A stretch of DNA of 64,000 bases from Hypoxylon rubiginosum (Eukaryota > Ascomycota > Sordariomycetes > Xylariales > Hypoxylaceae): positions 868,001 to 932,000 of the forward strand of contig CADCXA010000037.1 of assembly GCA_902806565.1 (NCBI GenBank). Direction: 5' to 3'. The translations under genes and the position numbers were made by a program. Positions within the stretch are counted from its first letter, which is position 1; every line of letters starts with the position of its first letter. Below are positions 35,414 through 47,003 of this stretch, piece after piece. The notes beneath the pieces are model-generated. The model saw nothing but the letters and a program-made list of their open reading frames with translations. It was not told the origin of the DNA and made no database searches.

Positions 35414-38348
35414 ATGACATATCGCGGCTCAATGCCCCATGACCACGACTCCGAGTTCAATGGCCAACAACCTCAATACCCCCAGGCCGTGAACGAGAAC
35501 GCGGCTATGGGCGTGAATAATGGCTTCGACGCCTGGGGCAACCCGCAGTTCCAACAACCCTATCAAAATGCCGCCTTCGTCCCTGTCCCGTACCCTCAAC
35601 AGCACGGCCAGCCTCAGCACTACCAGCACCCGCATAATGCTCCTCAACAGATTCAGCCGCAGCCGCAACCGCAGAATCTGAACTACCAGTTCCAATCCTA
35701 CGACCCCTCCTTCGACCAGCGGCCTCTCCAACCATCACCCCAGAACAGCATAGACGCGCCGGGCTATATGCTGCAAACCATGCAACAGCCCGTTCATCAA
35801 CCCGTCCATCAACATCAATATGTCCAACAGACCGACTGGCAGCACATGCCGCCACCCATGCCTATCCCGTCACCCTCTTACCAAGCCCACCAAACCATCC
35901 CGTCGCAAGTAACGCCGCCGGTTACGCCACAGATTACGCCGCAACCGCAATATCAATACCAGCAGCAGCATCAACATCAGCTGTCGATGCCGCAGCACGC
36001 CAACTCCCCCATTGCCTCACTGTCGCCTCAGCTGCCGCCGCAGTTCCTACCGAATCCCAATAATAGACATGCGGGCGCGGGGATGCGGATGGAAAATGCC
36101 AGTCGTGTATCTGCGAGTCCTCGTTTGACGTCCCAGGGCATTGCGAGAAGCCCAAGCATAGGTTCTGCAAGGTCACCCGCCCCCACGCCGGGACTCTTGC
36201 CACACCATGCCGATACAAACTCTCTCTTGATTTGCCTAGCGGAGGAGTTCTTCGCCAAGGCACGAACAGCATCGCTGTCCATGTGGGATAATATCGACGC
36301 CCAGAGCCTGCACGAGTATCAGAAGCTCATCGCGACAGGATTAGGCTGCCTCGAGGTTGTTTTAGATAATACCAAGTTACCCCCCCGGTTGGAAGCAAAA
36401 GTACGATTTCGATATGCTAGCATATTGTGTGCGGAAACGAACAATGTGATGGAGGCCGAGACTGCTTTGACGAAGGGCATCACGCTTTGTGACAGAGTAA
36501 TGACAACTTGCCCATTAGCTGCTTACAGACTACGCTCATATGCTGACCGATGCCTTAGAATCGATTTGACGACCTAAAGTATGCCATGCATTTTCTTCAG
36601 ATCAAACTACTTTTTTCCCAACAGAAGGTAAAGGCGGCTATGATTGCAGTAGACGGCCGGATACGGGATGCCGAAGTGTAGGTTTCCATCTTTTAGGACT
36701 CGACAGTACGCATATCATCCTAACATTGAAACAGAGTGAAACACTACCATTGGGTCTACGCCTTTCGCTTCCTTAAAACTTCCATGTACCTTCAGTCCGC
36801 AAATCCATCGGACACACACGCACTCGAGAATTTAAAAGCCGTTACAAACCTGGCTAACCAGAGAGGCGACCGCGCTGTTTTCGTGGTCGCCTCCTTATTA
36901 GAGGGTCTGAGTCTGCTAAAGGCTATGAAGGATGATGCCATAGTCCGTATACAAGCCTGTATTGCACAGGCTTTGAAGTATCAGCTTGACAATTCGATTC
37001 GTATTCCGCAACTCGACGCCTTAGCACTCATGCTAGACCTCGCCTGTAGTCTACACCAAAAGTCGGTTCAGACGATCATGCAGAAGTTACAGGAACTTCA
37101 AGACCACATGGACGCTTGCATTTCCGACAAGTCATGGCACCATATAGAGACAGAGCTCCTACTCCCAATTAAAAAAAGCAATACACTGGTAATTAGCCGC
37201 GACACGGCTGCTATACTGCGACCCGGATCCGACGATGACCCCTGTGACTATCTGGCCATGTCATTTTGGAGCAAGATCGAGGCATTCACCGTGACGTAAG
37301 TGATTTTATATATTTTCTTTCTTCCGCTAACGGCAGATGTAGATACACGTATAGTGGGCTCGCGCTTTTGTATCGTACGCCCCGAAATGATAAGAGGATA
37401 TTCAAACTCTGGGAGGAGGCTGTTTGCCAAATACGCAAAGGTAAGGCCGCCTAAGCTAAAACCAGACTACAGTTCTAACTTTTCTTCTTCTTTGTAGCCG
37501 GCCCTAGGCTACGTGGAGAGCCGGATTCTCTAGCGGACGTCATTACGACGGCGGACTCGCAAAGGGAATGGATGTGCTATCTCTATATCCTTCAAGGTCT
37601 ACACCTCGCGACTTACACCCGATGGCCTGAGGTCAAGACTTGCTTAGCTAATTTAGAGGGTATGGTCAAGCCTCCGCTTAGGGGCATCGTGGTGCTATAT
37701 TCGAAATATCTCTCAGGGGTTTACCATCAAGGCACTGGGGATTTGAGAACAGCAAACTCAATATTCCGCAACCGGATCTTCAGTCTGGACAATGAGGATA
37801 ACAATAGAAATGGGAGCCGAAAAGTCGCCGAGCTCGACGTGTCGTTATTAGCGACCTTTAATCGAATATGGATCATGCAACATCCGGAATACAGAGACGA
37901 CCGGTTAACGCTCGAGCTCCTGGAACAGCTCCGTCCGCTCTGTATCGAACACCATAACATGGAGATTCGTACAGCGTATAACTTGGTCTTGGCAGCGGTA
38001 CAGACGAACCCGCCAATCCCGATGACGGCGGTCAAGATGCACATCTCGACGGCTCTCAGCAACGCGCAGTTCCTGGGCAATGTACAGACGCTATCTATCG
38101 CGCTCAACCTCATGCGGGCCAAGCTATTCCAGGATATTGTGGGTGATCAGGCGCTGAAGAGCGCAAAGGCGGCCTCGAATCAGGCAAAGAAGAGCGGAAA
38201 CACTCTATGGATGAGTGTTGCGGACGGTATGCTTGCGCAGAGTTACGACGTTCAAGGACAGAGCCTGGACGCGCAGAAGGCGTGGGGAGATGCGACACAA
38301 TATGCACGCCAGGCCGTCGATATGATGAAGGACGAAAGTACCGGTTGA
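35414..38348 (+). CDS. SCC4: Cohesin loading factor Scc4/Mau2
   Basis: Scc4 (Mau2/Ssl3) partners with Scc2 to load cohesin onto chromosomes. Five exons: 35414-36496, 36559-36677, 36735-37295, 37343-37440, 37498-38348; 903 residues. The first 260 residues or so are low complexity, rich in Q, P, H, N and Y, and look disordered. The conserved TPR-like helical array begins at ADTNSLLICLAEEFFAKAR and continues through LIATGLGCLEVVLDNTKLPPRLEAKVRFRYASILCAET, WVYAFRFLKTSMYLQS and YILQGLHLATYTRWPEV to the C-terminal helices. Reading through the first intron meets a stop after DLTT, so the 62-nt intron from 36497 is required; the rejoined segment reads FDDLKYAMHFLQIKLLFSQQ. An alternative start is the second Met (35432). 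Nothing in the core looks damaged. Confidence 0.94.
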
Positions 38349-41300
38349 GTTGGTGTGGCGACGGGGGCAGTAAATCCGGGTCTATCGATGGTAGGGCGTT
38401 ATGTGTAACACTATGGCATTGCATTGTAGGATCTTGTATTGGCTAGGCAGGCGGTTATCGAAGTCGGGCGTTTGCTAGGGTCACAAGGGGAGCGACGGTA
38501 GCTCTCGTTGGCCAGCCCGGAAGGTTAACAATATACCCCCTCGCCGTTGATAGGTTGCGAGGATCTTTGACAAATGCCCCCAAAAGTCCACACAGCATGA
38601 TGCACGATCGTACGGGGGGAGAAGCAGTGAGCCGGACAAGAGTATGACCGGGTTAACGTTACTCAGCATACAGGAGCCGCTGCTCGAAGGCTATTCCGAC
38701 GGATCGATGCTCGAGGGCTTCCGAGAATTCTCAACTTGGCATATAGCTCGGCTCTCACCTTTGCTCACCGGCACAGCAGTTCGGAGACCTCGTATTAGGC
38801 TAGCACACAAGCAGGAAGCAGGTCGTGGCACAAGCTTATACAAGGCTTATATATACATGATGACCCATCGTGGACGATCCGCCGATTCCGCTTATTGTAC
38901 ACTCACGTAGCAGAGGCTCATCGTCATAGCCACCCTCCTTTTCGAAAGGGGGGTTTCTTTTTAAGAAGGTCTAGACTTTATGAGAGCCGCGCCCGAAGAG
39001 ACAAAAAGGGGGGAGAGAAAGCAAAGTAGAGCGGGCTTAGATCCAGATTCCGAACCTGCCTCATTAGGAACATAGCCTATCTAGCAATGGAGGAGCTGGA
39101 GAGAGGCAGGCGTGTGAGCCTCGGCCGCGGCGCCGAGCCCTTTAGCAAGCAATAACAAGATGAAGACCCTTATAGCCAACCAACCGCTCGGGGTCGTCAT
39201 TGTTACACATATACATACACACATATAGACGTGCATACACTGAGTTAGTTGTATGTACCTACGGTGAGACACAGGACATGCTCTCTCGGAAAGCCATCCG
39301 AAAAACGAGCGCACGAAACCAAGACGCTGTCTAAGTTTTTCCTTTCTCATATCTCGGCGGGCGGGTCCGGCCACGGATGTTGGGGCCGGCTCGTGGCGTT
39401 TATTTTTCAAGTCTTGTTGTTTTAAGACCAAGACAACCAAATACTATTTCCCCCCCCTTATATTCCGCCTCCCAACAGTTCGAGGGTGGGCTGAGTCGAA
39501 GGCTATAGCTAGCTGGCTACCTACCTATGTAGCTACTGTACTAGTGGGATGACGATGAACTCGACATGCTGTGTTATGACTTGGTTATGATTACGGTTAC
39601 GGTTACATGGGGGCGTTTCTTTCGAGGTACCTACTCCACGGTAATTATTGATATTGTATGTAGTATGTATGTACATACATGCGATACTACATACTACATA
39701 CTACCGCCTTGAACTGCATTACCACACACACGGCTCCGTTTCTTCTCTGGAGTACCTACCTACCTACCCATAACAAAAACATCAACAAAAAACATCCCGC
39801 GCGCCCGCAAAACCCCAAAAACCCACCCGCTCCGCCGGCTCGAAGTCCCGCTCGCGCATATCGGCGTAATCAAGATGTAATCAAGCAAGAAACGGGGGTG
39901 GTAGTTACTTCGTACTAGTAGTATTTTCGTACACCACGCCAAAGTGCCAACCAGTCCCCTGGGTCTCCGCAGTGCAACCCTCCCTTTTCCTTTTTTTCTC
40001 TCTTTTTTCTTGTTATCCACTCACGGAATATTTTCGTTTTCGTCTTAGCTTCCCCTCCCCTTACCCCCTCCCCAAATCCTCCCCGTTCTCGGGTTCGCTT
40101 CTTACATTATTTGTTTTTATTTTATTAAATTATTTTTCTGGGGACCGGTAGTGGTTTAGTGGGGGTGGTTTTGGGAATGGGGACGGAGAAGAGAGAAAGA
40201 GACGCACAACATAGAGAAAAAGGGGGGTTGAGTGGTGGTTCTCTCGGCGAGATACGACGCCGGCGGCGTTATTTACGTTGCAGTACTTATTTCCCACCAA
40301 TACGTAAGCTCGGTAGGGTATGTTTTTTCGTTCCAATGTTCATGACTTCCTACACTACACTACACTACACTTACGCTATACTGCGCTGAGAATTGGATGG
40401 AGGGGGGGGGGCGGGGGGCAGGCATTTCGATGTATCATCCATCATCATCAGCTTCATCAGCAATAGCATCATCATCATCATACCAAACCCACCTCCACAC
40501 ACCCACATGGCTCGCTCCCTTGCGGTTGGGAATGGACGAAAATTGAGAAACCAAGATCCGACACGACCTGGAGCAGCAAAAGCTAACGGGGTTAAGGCGA
40601 TCGTGGTGGTGTGATGAGGGGACATGTATCGTGCTGTAATTGTACTATACAATATACGTGTGGCTAGCTGGTAGTTGGCTTGGCTGTCTCTTCTATTAGT
40701 CCGTAGTATATACTATCTATCCAACATCTCGGTATAAATCTTAGGTACGAGATATGACATATTAAAAAGGTGAGAGATATCTACTATGTATGATGTATGT
40801 TACTTGCTGTCTCACCTTCGCCTATGCCATGCCATGCCATGCCTTACCTTTGCCGTAAGTTCTAGGTGAGAGCCATAAGCGGCTCAGCAGAAAAGGAAAA
40901 TATCGCGAAGGAATGCAAGCCCGTAAGGCAAGAGTTAGCTCGCAAGTCCATGCCTTTCTTTTCCTCCTTTGTTTCTCCTCATCTGCCGTACCAGGGGCGT
41001 GTCTGTCATGCATACGGTGGGCTCTTCGAGACATGTTATTTGCCTTCCCGAACCTAGACCTAGGGTTTTTGTAGCTGACGGCAGCAGCAGCAGCATCGTG
41101 CAACGTGGTTTCGGCTGCAGTCAGCGCGGTGCAGCACAACCACACCGCGCACCCACACCTCATGTACATAAGTCCCGTCCGTACATGAAATCCAACGTGG
41201 GAGCCTGGCCCCAGCTTCCCATTCTCCCTTTTCCCTGATTCAACGCCGTATACGTACATACGTACATACCTAGATACAAGCTGCTGCGTCTGACGTGCGT

Positions 41301-42997
41301 GCTGCTGGACCACTCCGTCAAGGGTCTCGTTTTTTACCTCCGAGTGGAATAGTGTGATAGGTATCCCATATTCCTTCCCTCCCCTCCCAGTTTCGGTCCA
41401 TGTTGCTGGTCTAACTGGCCGGACCACCGGCCGGATATGGAGCCATTTTCGGATTGGTTCACCCGCTGTTCACCATGGCAGTTGAGTTTTTGGGGAAGGG
41501 AGGCCAAAAAGAGGTAACAAGTGACAAGAAACGTGCGATACCGTGATGGTTAGCCGAGGAAGTAAGAGACGGAGAAGTTGCCTCGTGATAAGACAAAATA
41601 GGGGCACATTAATCCTAGGTCAAAGAATATGTGCAAATGCGGCGTCTGTTATGTATGTGTGCTGTTTTTTTCTTTCCGCGTGGCCATCTAAGCGTAATAT
41701 GATCTGATGGCGGCAATCTAATCAAGAGACTCAGCCTACCTATAACCCCATCCTATTCCATATATTATACGACCGTTACACAAGGCGGCCCTACCTCGCC
41801 CTTTGAGGCGTTATTGGGTTGTGCAACAATTACAGGGGTTCATATCATCCGCCAACGTGCTTTGCCCAGCCGCATAGTAAAGCGACACAGCCAGCTCGTC
41901 ATTAGACTAGAAAGACGCGAAGGATTCTGCAAGGTGAAGGTGAGGGCGTCTGTTGTTGTTGTAGAACGACTTGTTTACTTTGTTGGTTCAAAATGTCGTG
42001 ACGACGCGGGGGCTGGCTTCAGAAGAAACACCCCCCGCGGCAGCAGACGTTTTTTCATTTTCCCCTATTTGCCTCCCTTCTGCCCCCCGTATGCAGTGTT
42101 AGGGTACATGCTTACTCCAACATGTGGCGAAGAATAGGGGTATGGTACAGGGTATTGTAGAAACATAAACAAAAAACCCGAGTTTTGGCAACCGACCGTG
42201 AAGCCGATGCATGGTATAAGACACAAACGTAGATAAACAAGACAAGAATAGACAGTAAAACCACCCAATGCAAAACCAGGATATCTAATAACCACACCAA
42301 TGCCTGCTCTTGCAAATGCTTTAAGGCCTCTTCAAAGAAAAAAAATAAAAATAAAAACACATAATTCGAATTCGAAAAAAACGCCGGCCGAGATGTTTCC
42401 CAGGCCTAAATGAAAAGCCGAGTGCGTAATTAGATATGTATCGTCGATTATCGTCTCAACGTAGGTAGGAGTGGGTATCGTATAGGTCGCTGATGTGATG
42501 ATTGTGATGTCCATCTAAATTTGAAGGTATGTCCAAATAGTTTTCGAAGTCGAGATCCAATAGGGATTAGATTCCATACTCTTTCATCGATTCTGCGTAA
42601 AAAGGTGTAGCCTAGAGACCGGCACGGATTCTTCGACCTCGTAGTTCATACCGATTTGAGGTCCGCCAATCGGTAGAACCTCAAATTTATTGCAGGTGCA
42701 CACGGTTTTCGTTCCTCCACTGAGCTTATCGATGCTGTTGAACGCTCCCGGCCTTCGATTAGTCGTAAAGTTTCTGTCTCGACCTGATTTTAGGTGCTAA
42801 CTAGGCATACGACCTAGTATTGAGCTCTCCTCCGAGTCTCGGTCAGGTGATGAGAGTGAAGATACTACACTCGCGTATGAGGCCTTCTGCATATACAGAT
42901 GTGTGAGCATTAAGATCACAAATGCTTCAATTTCGACGCACTCGCTGCAGTAACGAGACTGAAGAAAGTGGCCGTTGTTTGACTGAGAGTTAGGGAC
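38349..42997. other. Gene-free stretch, 4.6 kb
   Basis: No supported gene. It lies between the 3' ends of SCC4 (+) and the Zn2Cys6 gene (-). Contents: pyrimidine-rich tracts near 39960-40080, a 16-bp palindrome near 39664-39679, a CACTA repeat (about 40351-40370), an ATGCC repeat (40823-40843) and ATC trinucleotide runs near 40436-40482. The long minus-strand frame at 40822-41427 is not convincing. A segment near 42596-42770 encodes, on the minus strand, NKFEVLPIGGPQIGMNYEVEE; it could be a 3' exon of the Zn2Cys6 gene, but I cannot join it cleanly. Confidence 0.5.
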
Positions 42998-44524
42998 TCA
43001 CGGGTCTGCTTGCCACGGACGGTAGAGGATATCACGGGGCAGCTCGTGATGCTGCCATGCCGGCATAGTACTGTTCGTAGCCCTCTTTATCTCGGGGGCG
43101 GGCATCATCGGGGGAGGGCGGCTCGTTGGAGGTGGTGGGTGCGGGTAGTCGTCGTATGAATACCTCATCCTTTTAGAAGAAAGGCCCGGGAGCAGCTCAG
43201 GAGACGAACGACTGTTCTTGGTGGTTCGCGGCGAGACTGGTGTGCTCGAGGCACTTCTCGGTCTCCCAAAATCCGGCATACTAGTGTGGTGTCCGAATTG
43301 CCTCGATACTTCATGCTCGGCTGGCGATGATATCGGGGAAGTGTTGTGACCTCCACGAGGGCTAGGCGAGAGTTAGCATATGTGTCAAAGATAGCGCCGT
43401 CAACAACACCACCAACTAAAAACTTACGCATTCTTGAAATGGCAGACCCTGCCAAACTTCTCGCATTGCACACATCGAGGGAAGTCGGGGTCACACTTTA
43501 TCTTCTTCTCCCGGCACGTGAGACATGCTATTGCAAGTCGCTTCCTCGGCTTTCCAGCTTTCGTCACTCCCCAGTGCGCATTGACCTGCTCCCCATCGAT
43601 AACCGTCTTGCAATGAGTCCCGTCATCGTAGAAATAACACATTCCCTCGCCTGGGACCTCAGCCTGCTTCACAAACCGGGGTAGGAAGTGCGTCCCCGTC
43701 CAGATCTTGGGTCCTAGTCCATCCTTTACAGGTGCCCCTTCTGACGTAACTGTGCTCGACAGAGTCGGCGAGCGAGTCGGTGGTTCCATGTGCGCTTGGC
43801 TCTCCTTCTTGAACCCGGGGCTGTGTTCAAAAGTAAACCGTTGGCTTAACGGAGGAAGAGCCATACGCTCGGTAGCTGGCCTGAAAGGAGGAGTTGGCGG
43901 CCGTGACTCAAATACATACTCCCGCCTTGAATCCAGATGGCTCATAAGAGGCCACCTTGCACTCGGAGCAGGCTCGCTTCGCGCTGCATGACTTGTATGC
44001 TCGAACTCGTGCGTAGGAGACTTGAGCGGTCCTGGAAACCGGGAAGCCACTGGCGGAAGTGTAGGCCGCTCAGATTCCAGCCTCGGCTCGTACACACTAC
44101 GTGGTTGACTTAAACGCGGCGAGACATTCGGAAAGTAGGACGAACTTCTCGAGTGTGGTCGATCCAGGGGTGAATGCAATGCTTGCAGAGGACTTACTCT
44201 ATCCGGGAGAGGAGAGTGTGCTGGACGGACATGGTGAGGAGGTCCGAACAAGCTACTTAACGACGGGAGCTGCTGCCGAGGAGCGTTGTTAGGATTTTCT
44301 CTTCGAGTTTGGCCTTCTTCCAGGTCTTTCGTAGCTGGCATATCGGACCTGCTGCTCGGATCATAGCTAGACATTGGTGGGGAGATAGGCATCGCCGGAG
44401 GAGACCAACTCGATCCCCCGGGTATCCTAGGAGTACGGGCTGACGAGGTCGGGCTCGCCAGGCCGGGAGGTGTATTAGGGGTGTATGACGGACGATGAAG
44501 TTCTTGTCTAGCTTGTATACCCAT
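42998..44524 (-). CDS. Zn2Cys6 transcription factor with C-terminal-side zinc cluster
   Basis: Fungal binuclear zinc cluster DNA-binding protein. Exons 43428-44524 and 42998-43361 give 486 residues. The frame is open to 44539 only from a TTG, so the first ATG is at 44524 (MGIQARQELHRPSYTP). The first 320 residues are S/P/R-rich and disordered-looking. The zinc cluster follows: C334, C337, C344, C351, C354, C361, spacing C-x2-C-x6-C-x6-C-x2-C-x6-C, preceded by a basic run (GKPRKRLAIACLTCREKKIK). The cluster lies in the last third of the protein, whereas many family members carry it at the N terminus. I see no fungal-specific TF middle homology region. The simple reading ends at RPWQADP*; alternatively a donor at 43001 (GTGAGT) joins an exon from 42944 with an open frame to 42797. 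The target genes are unknown. Confidence 0.86.
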
Positions 44525-45610
44525 TGAGATGGAATGCAATGTCGAAATATCCCTTAGAGCATATCAAGGTAGAGTTGGATGGTTGTTTGGAGGTTGTCAG
44601 TTCAGACTTGAGGGATCCGGGGAGAAACAGTGTAGGTAGGAATATACGCTGAGTTAAGCTGCGTTTTGGGTATCTGCCGGGTAAAGGTCCTTCGGCGGCG
44701 CAGCTGGCAAGCACACACTCACACACACCTCCAAAGCTGTACGTCTTTCGAGCCGAGTCGCTAAGAGTGGCCAGAATCCCGGATAATTGGCTGGTGGGCT
44801 TCTGTGCTCCTGTTTAAGTTCAAGTTCAAATCGTTGCCTGGGCTGTTTTAAGCTTAGACGACTGAGAAAACTCCCGTCGAAAGTAAGATAGTCTACGTGT
44901 TGACAGCTAAGTCCAAGGCGGCGAATAATGTCAGATCTATAAGCTGACGGAGGCGAAGACAAAGAGGGTCTTGAATCGTGTGATGCTCAGTATCAGCAAA
45001 TATACGGTGTATGAGTTCTCGTAAGTCGAATAGCCTCTCGAGTGCCGTCAATGTGACCCGGGTGGATGTACAGATCGAGGGAGTAATCTTGTATATTGGC
45101 AGCGCTGGTGGGAAAATATGATTCGAGGAGAAAGAAGGACAGTCAGAAGAGAGGATGGGGGAATGAGGAAGTGTATCTCGTAAGTAGTGTCACGCAGATG
45201 AGAACGGATTCGTTACTGACTTCGGGGCCAATGATCAAGAGTTGATTCGAAGCAGTAGTGACGAAGGCTAGAGGCTAGACTCCAGACTCCTGCATGGACT
45301 AACCGGTAAGTAATGTATAACGTACATAATGTATAACGAGTACGAAAGAAGACGGGTTACCGTCACCCTAGTCACATTGGATGGTTTATGGGTTATGGTT
45401 TATGGTTTAATGGCTTGACGGCGGGCGCTTTCCACATTCTGATGATTATCGGCTCCGACGGCATGGCGTTGGTAAGGTTCTCGTCCACGGGAAGCACGTA
45501 CCTACGCAAGTCGCAAGTCCACTTGCAAGGAGTCTAGCGCCAGCAGTACGCGAAACGGCCGAGTATACTACTCCAGGCCTATACGGAGGTACATGCTTGC
45601 TCATGTCCGC

Positions 45611-45688
45611 GTCTTGGGTCTTGGGTCTTGGGTCTTGGTGTCTGGGGACCCTGGGGACCCTGGGGACCCTGGGGCCTGGGGCCTGGCG
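45611..45688. repeat. Two adjoining minisatellites (7 bp and 9 bp)
   Basis: Four copies of GTCTTGG (45611-45638) are followed by three CTGGGGACC-type units and shorter GGGGCCT variants up to about 45688. Confidence 0.85.
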
Positions 45689-45699
45689 GCTCGGGTAGA

Positions 45700-45725
45700 G
45701 AGTACATACTACGTAGTATGTACTC
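45700..45725. repeat. 26-bp perfect palindrome
   Basis: The half-site GAGTACATACTAC is followed immediately by its exact reverse complement with no spacer. Such a dyad could extrude as a cruciform or bind a dimeric factor; function unknown. Confidence 0.93.
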
Positions 45726-46383
45726 GGTAAGTGGAAGTAAGGTAAGGTGTGTGTGAGGTGTGAGGTCAGGGACTTACATTGTAGGGAAGTTAGGGACCTA
45801 GGGATCTTAGGGGACCTACTAGGAACTAAAGTTATGACGGGGGTTTGGACCGATAAAGCTAGGCAGGCTAGACGTAGGCAAGTAGCCGAGAGAGAGATAG
45901 AAAGAGAAATCATAGATCATAAGGCGAGCGAGCCCCATTGCATAGCGACTCGCATAGTAGCCGTACAAAGCTTGGCAAGTCCGAGCACTGACGGAAATAG
46001 AGAAGAGTGCCAGGAACTAACTACATGGTACAATAATGCAATAGCAATGCTATACTATGTAAGTGTGTCGGTACCTTTGGTTCTGGGGTTGATAGTTAGT
46101 GGTCGATGGTCGATGGTCGATGGCCCGTGGCCCACGGGATTTTGTGGGTTACGTTGGGTTATGGATTGTAGGAAGAGAAGCATGATGTCGATTTCATGTG
46201 GGCCGGTACTTTTTAGTCGAACGGAGCTGATCAACGAATGTAGGCAAGGCAAGTACATACATGTATGTATCCCCGTAGTGCAGCCCGTGTAAGCGGTACC
46301 TACGATATTGTACCCGGTACGTACCCACCGGTCCGTGGGGCCTCTGATTTACCGAAGTTGCGCGTTTGTTAACCTATCATCAG

Positions 46384-46472
46384 CGGAACGCCTAAAGTCA
46401 CGGAGTAAGTGCCTAAAGCCACGGAGTCTTTTACCTACTAGGCCTGATACGGCTTATTTAATTAGGTAATTA
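46384..46472 (+). repeat. Left terminal inverted repeat of the MITE
   Basis: Arm of about 88 bp matching the reverse complement of 46915-47003 with three C/T differences. Contains the tandem subunit GCCTAAAG(T/C)CACGGAGT twice. Confidence 0.92.
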
Positions 46473-46914
46473 ATCTTTAATACAAATTGCAAGTATTTTT
46501 ATAAATTGCTAATTATTAATTTTTAAAGTAATATATAAATAATTTTATAAAAGTTAAACGTAAAATTTTAAGAAAATTATTATTAAAAAGTTTTTAATTA
46601 TAAAATTTAATTTATATTAATTATATTATATTTAAATGCTTATTTTTTAAGAGATATAGCTGTTAAAAATAAGTATATAAATTAATAACTTTAAAAAATA
46701 TTATATATTTATTTTAATATTATTTTTATTTAAAAATAATTTTTTTAATAAAATATATATTAAGTTAAATTATATATTATTTTATAATTTTAAGTTAAAA
46801 TATAATATATATTTATATAAAAAAAATTATATAAGCGCTGGCGATATTTTTATATAGGATTAAGTATATTAAAAAAAAGGATACTTATTTCTATGAAAAA
46901 GTTGTACTGGGACT

Positions 46915-47003
46915 CGATTACCTAATTAGATAAGCCGTATCGGGCCTAGTAGGTAAAAGACTCCGTGGCTTTAGGCACTTACTCCGTGACTTTAGGCGTT
47001 CCG
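46915..47003 (-). repeat. Right terminal inverted repeat of the MITE
   Basis: Partner arm of 46384-46472. It keeps C at the three sites where the left arm has T, so it is probably closer to the original sequence. Confidence 0.92.

Noticed and set aside
40822..41427. 201-residue minus-strand frame
   Set aside because: Composition drifts along its length, it ends in an ATGCC repeat, and no domain is visible.
42998..44524. A secondary-metabolite cluster around the Zn2Cys6 regulator
   Set aside because: No synthase, oxidase or transporter gene lies within 10 kb on either side in this window; the MFS gene is 23 kb away among housekeeping genes.
45446..45913. 155-residue minus-strand frame
   Set aside because: Most of it translates the GTCTTGG and CTGGGGACC minisatellites (P/R/V repeats).
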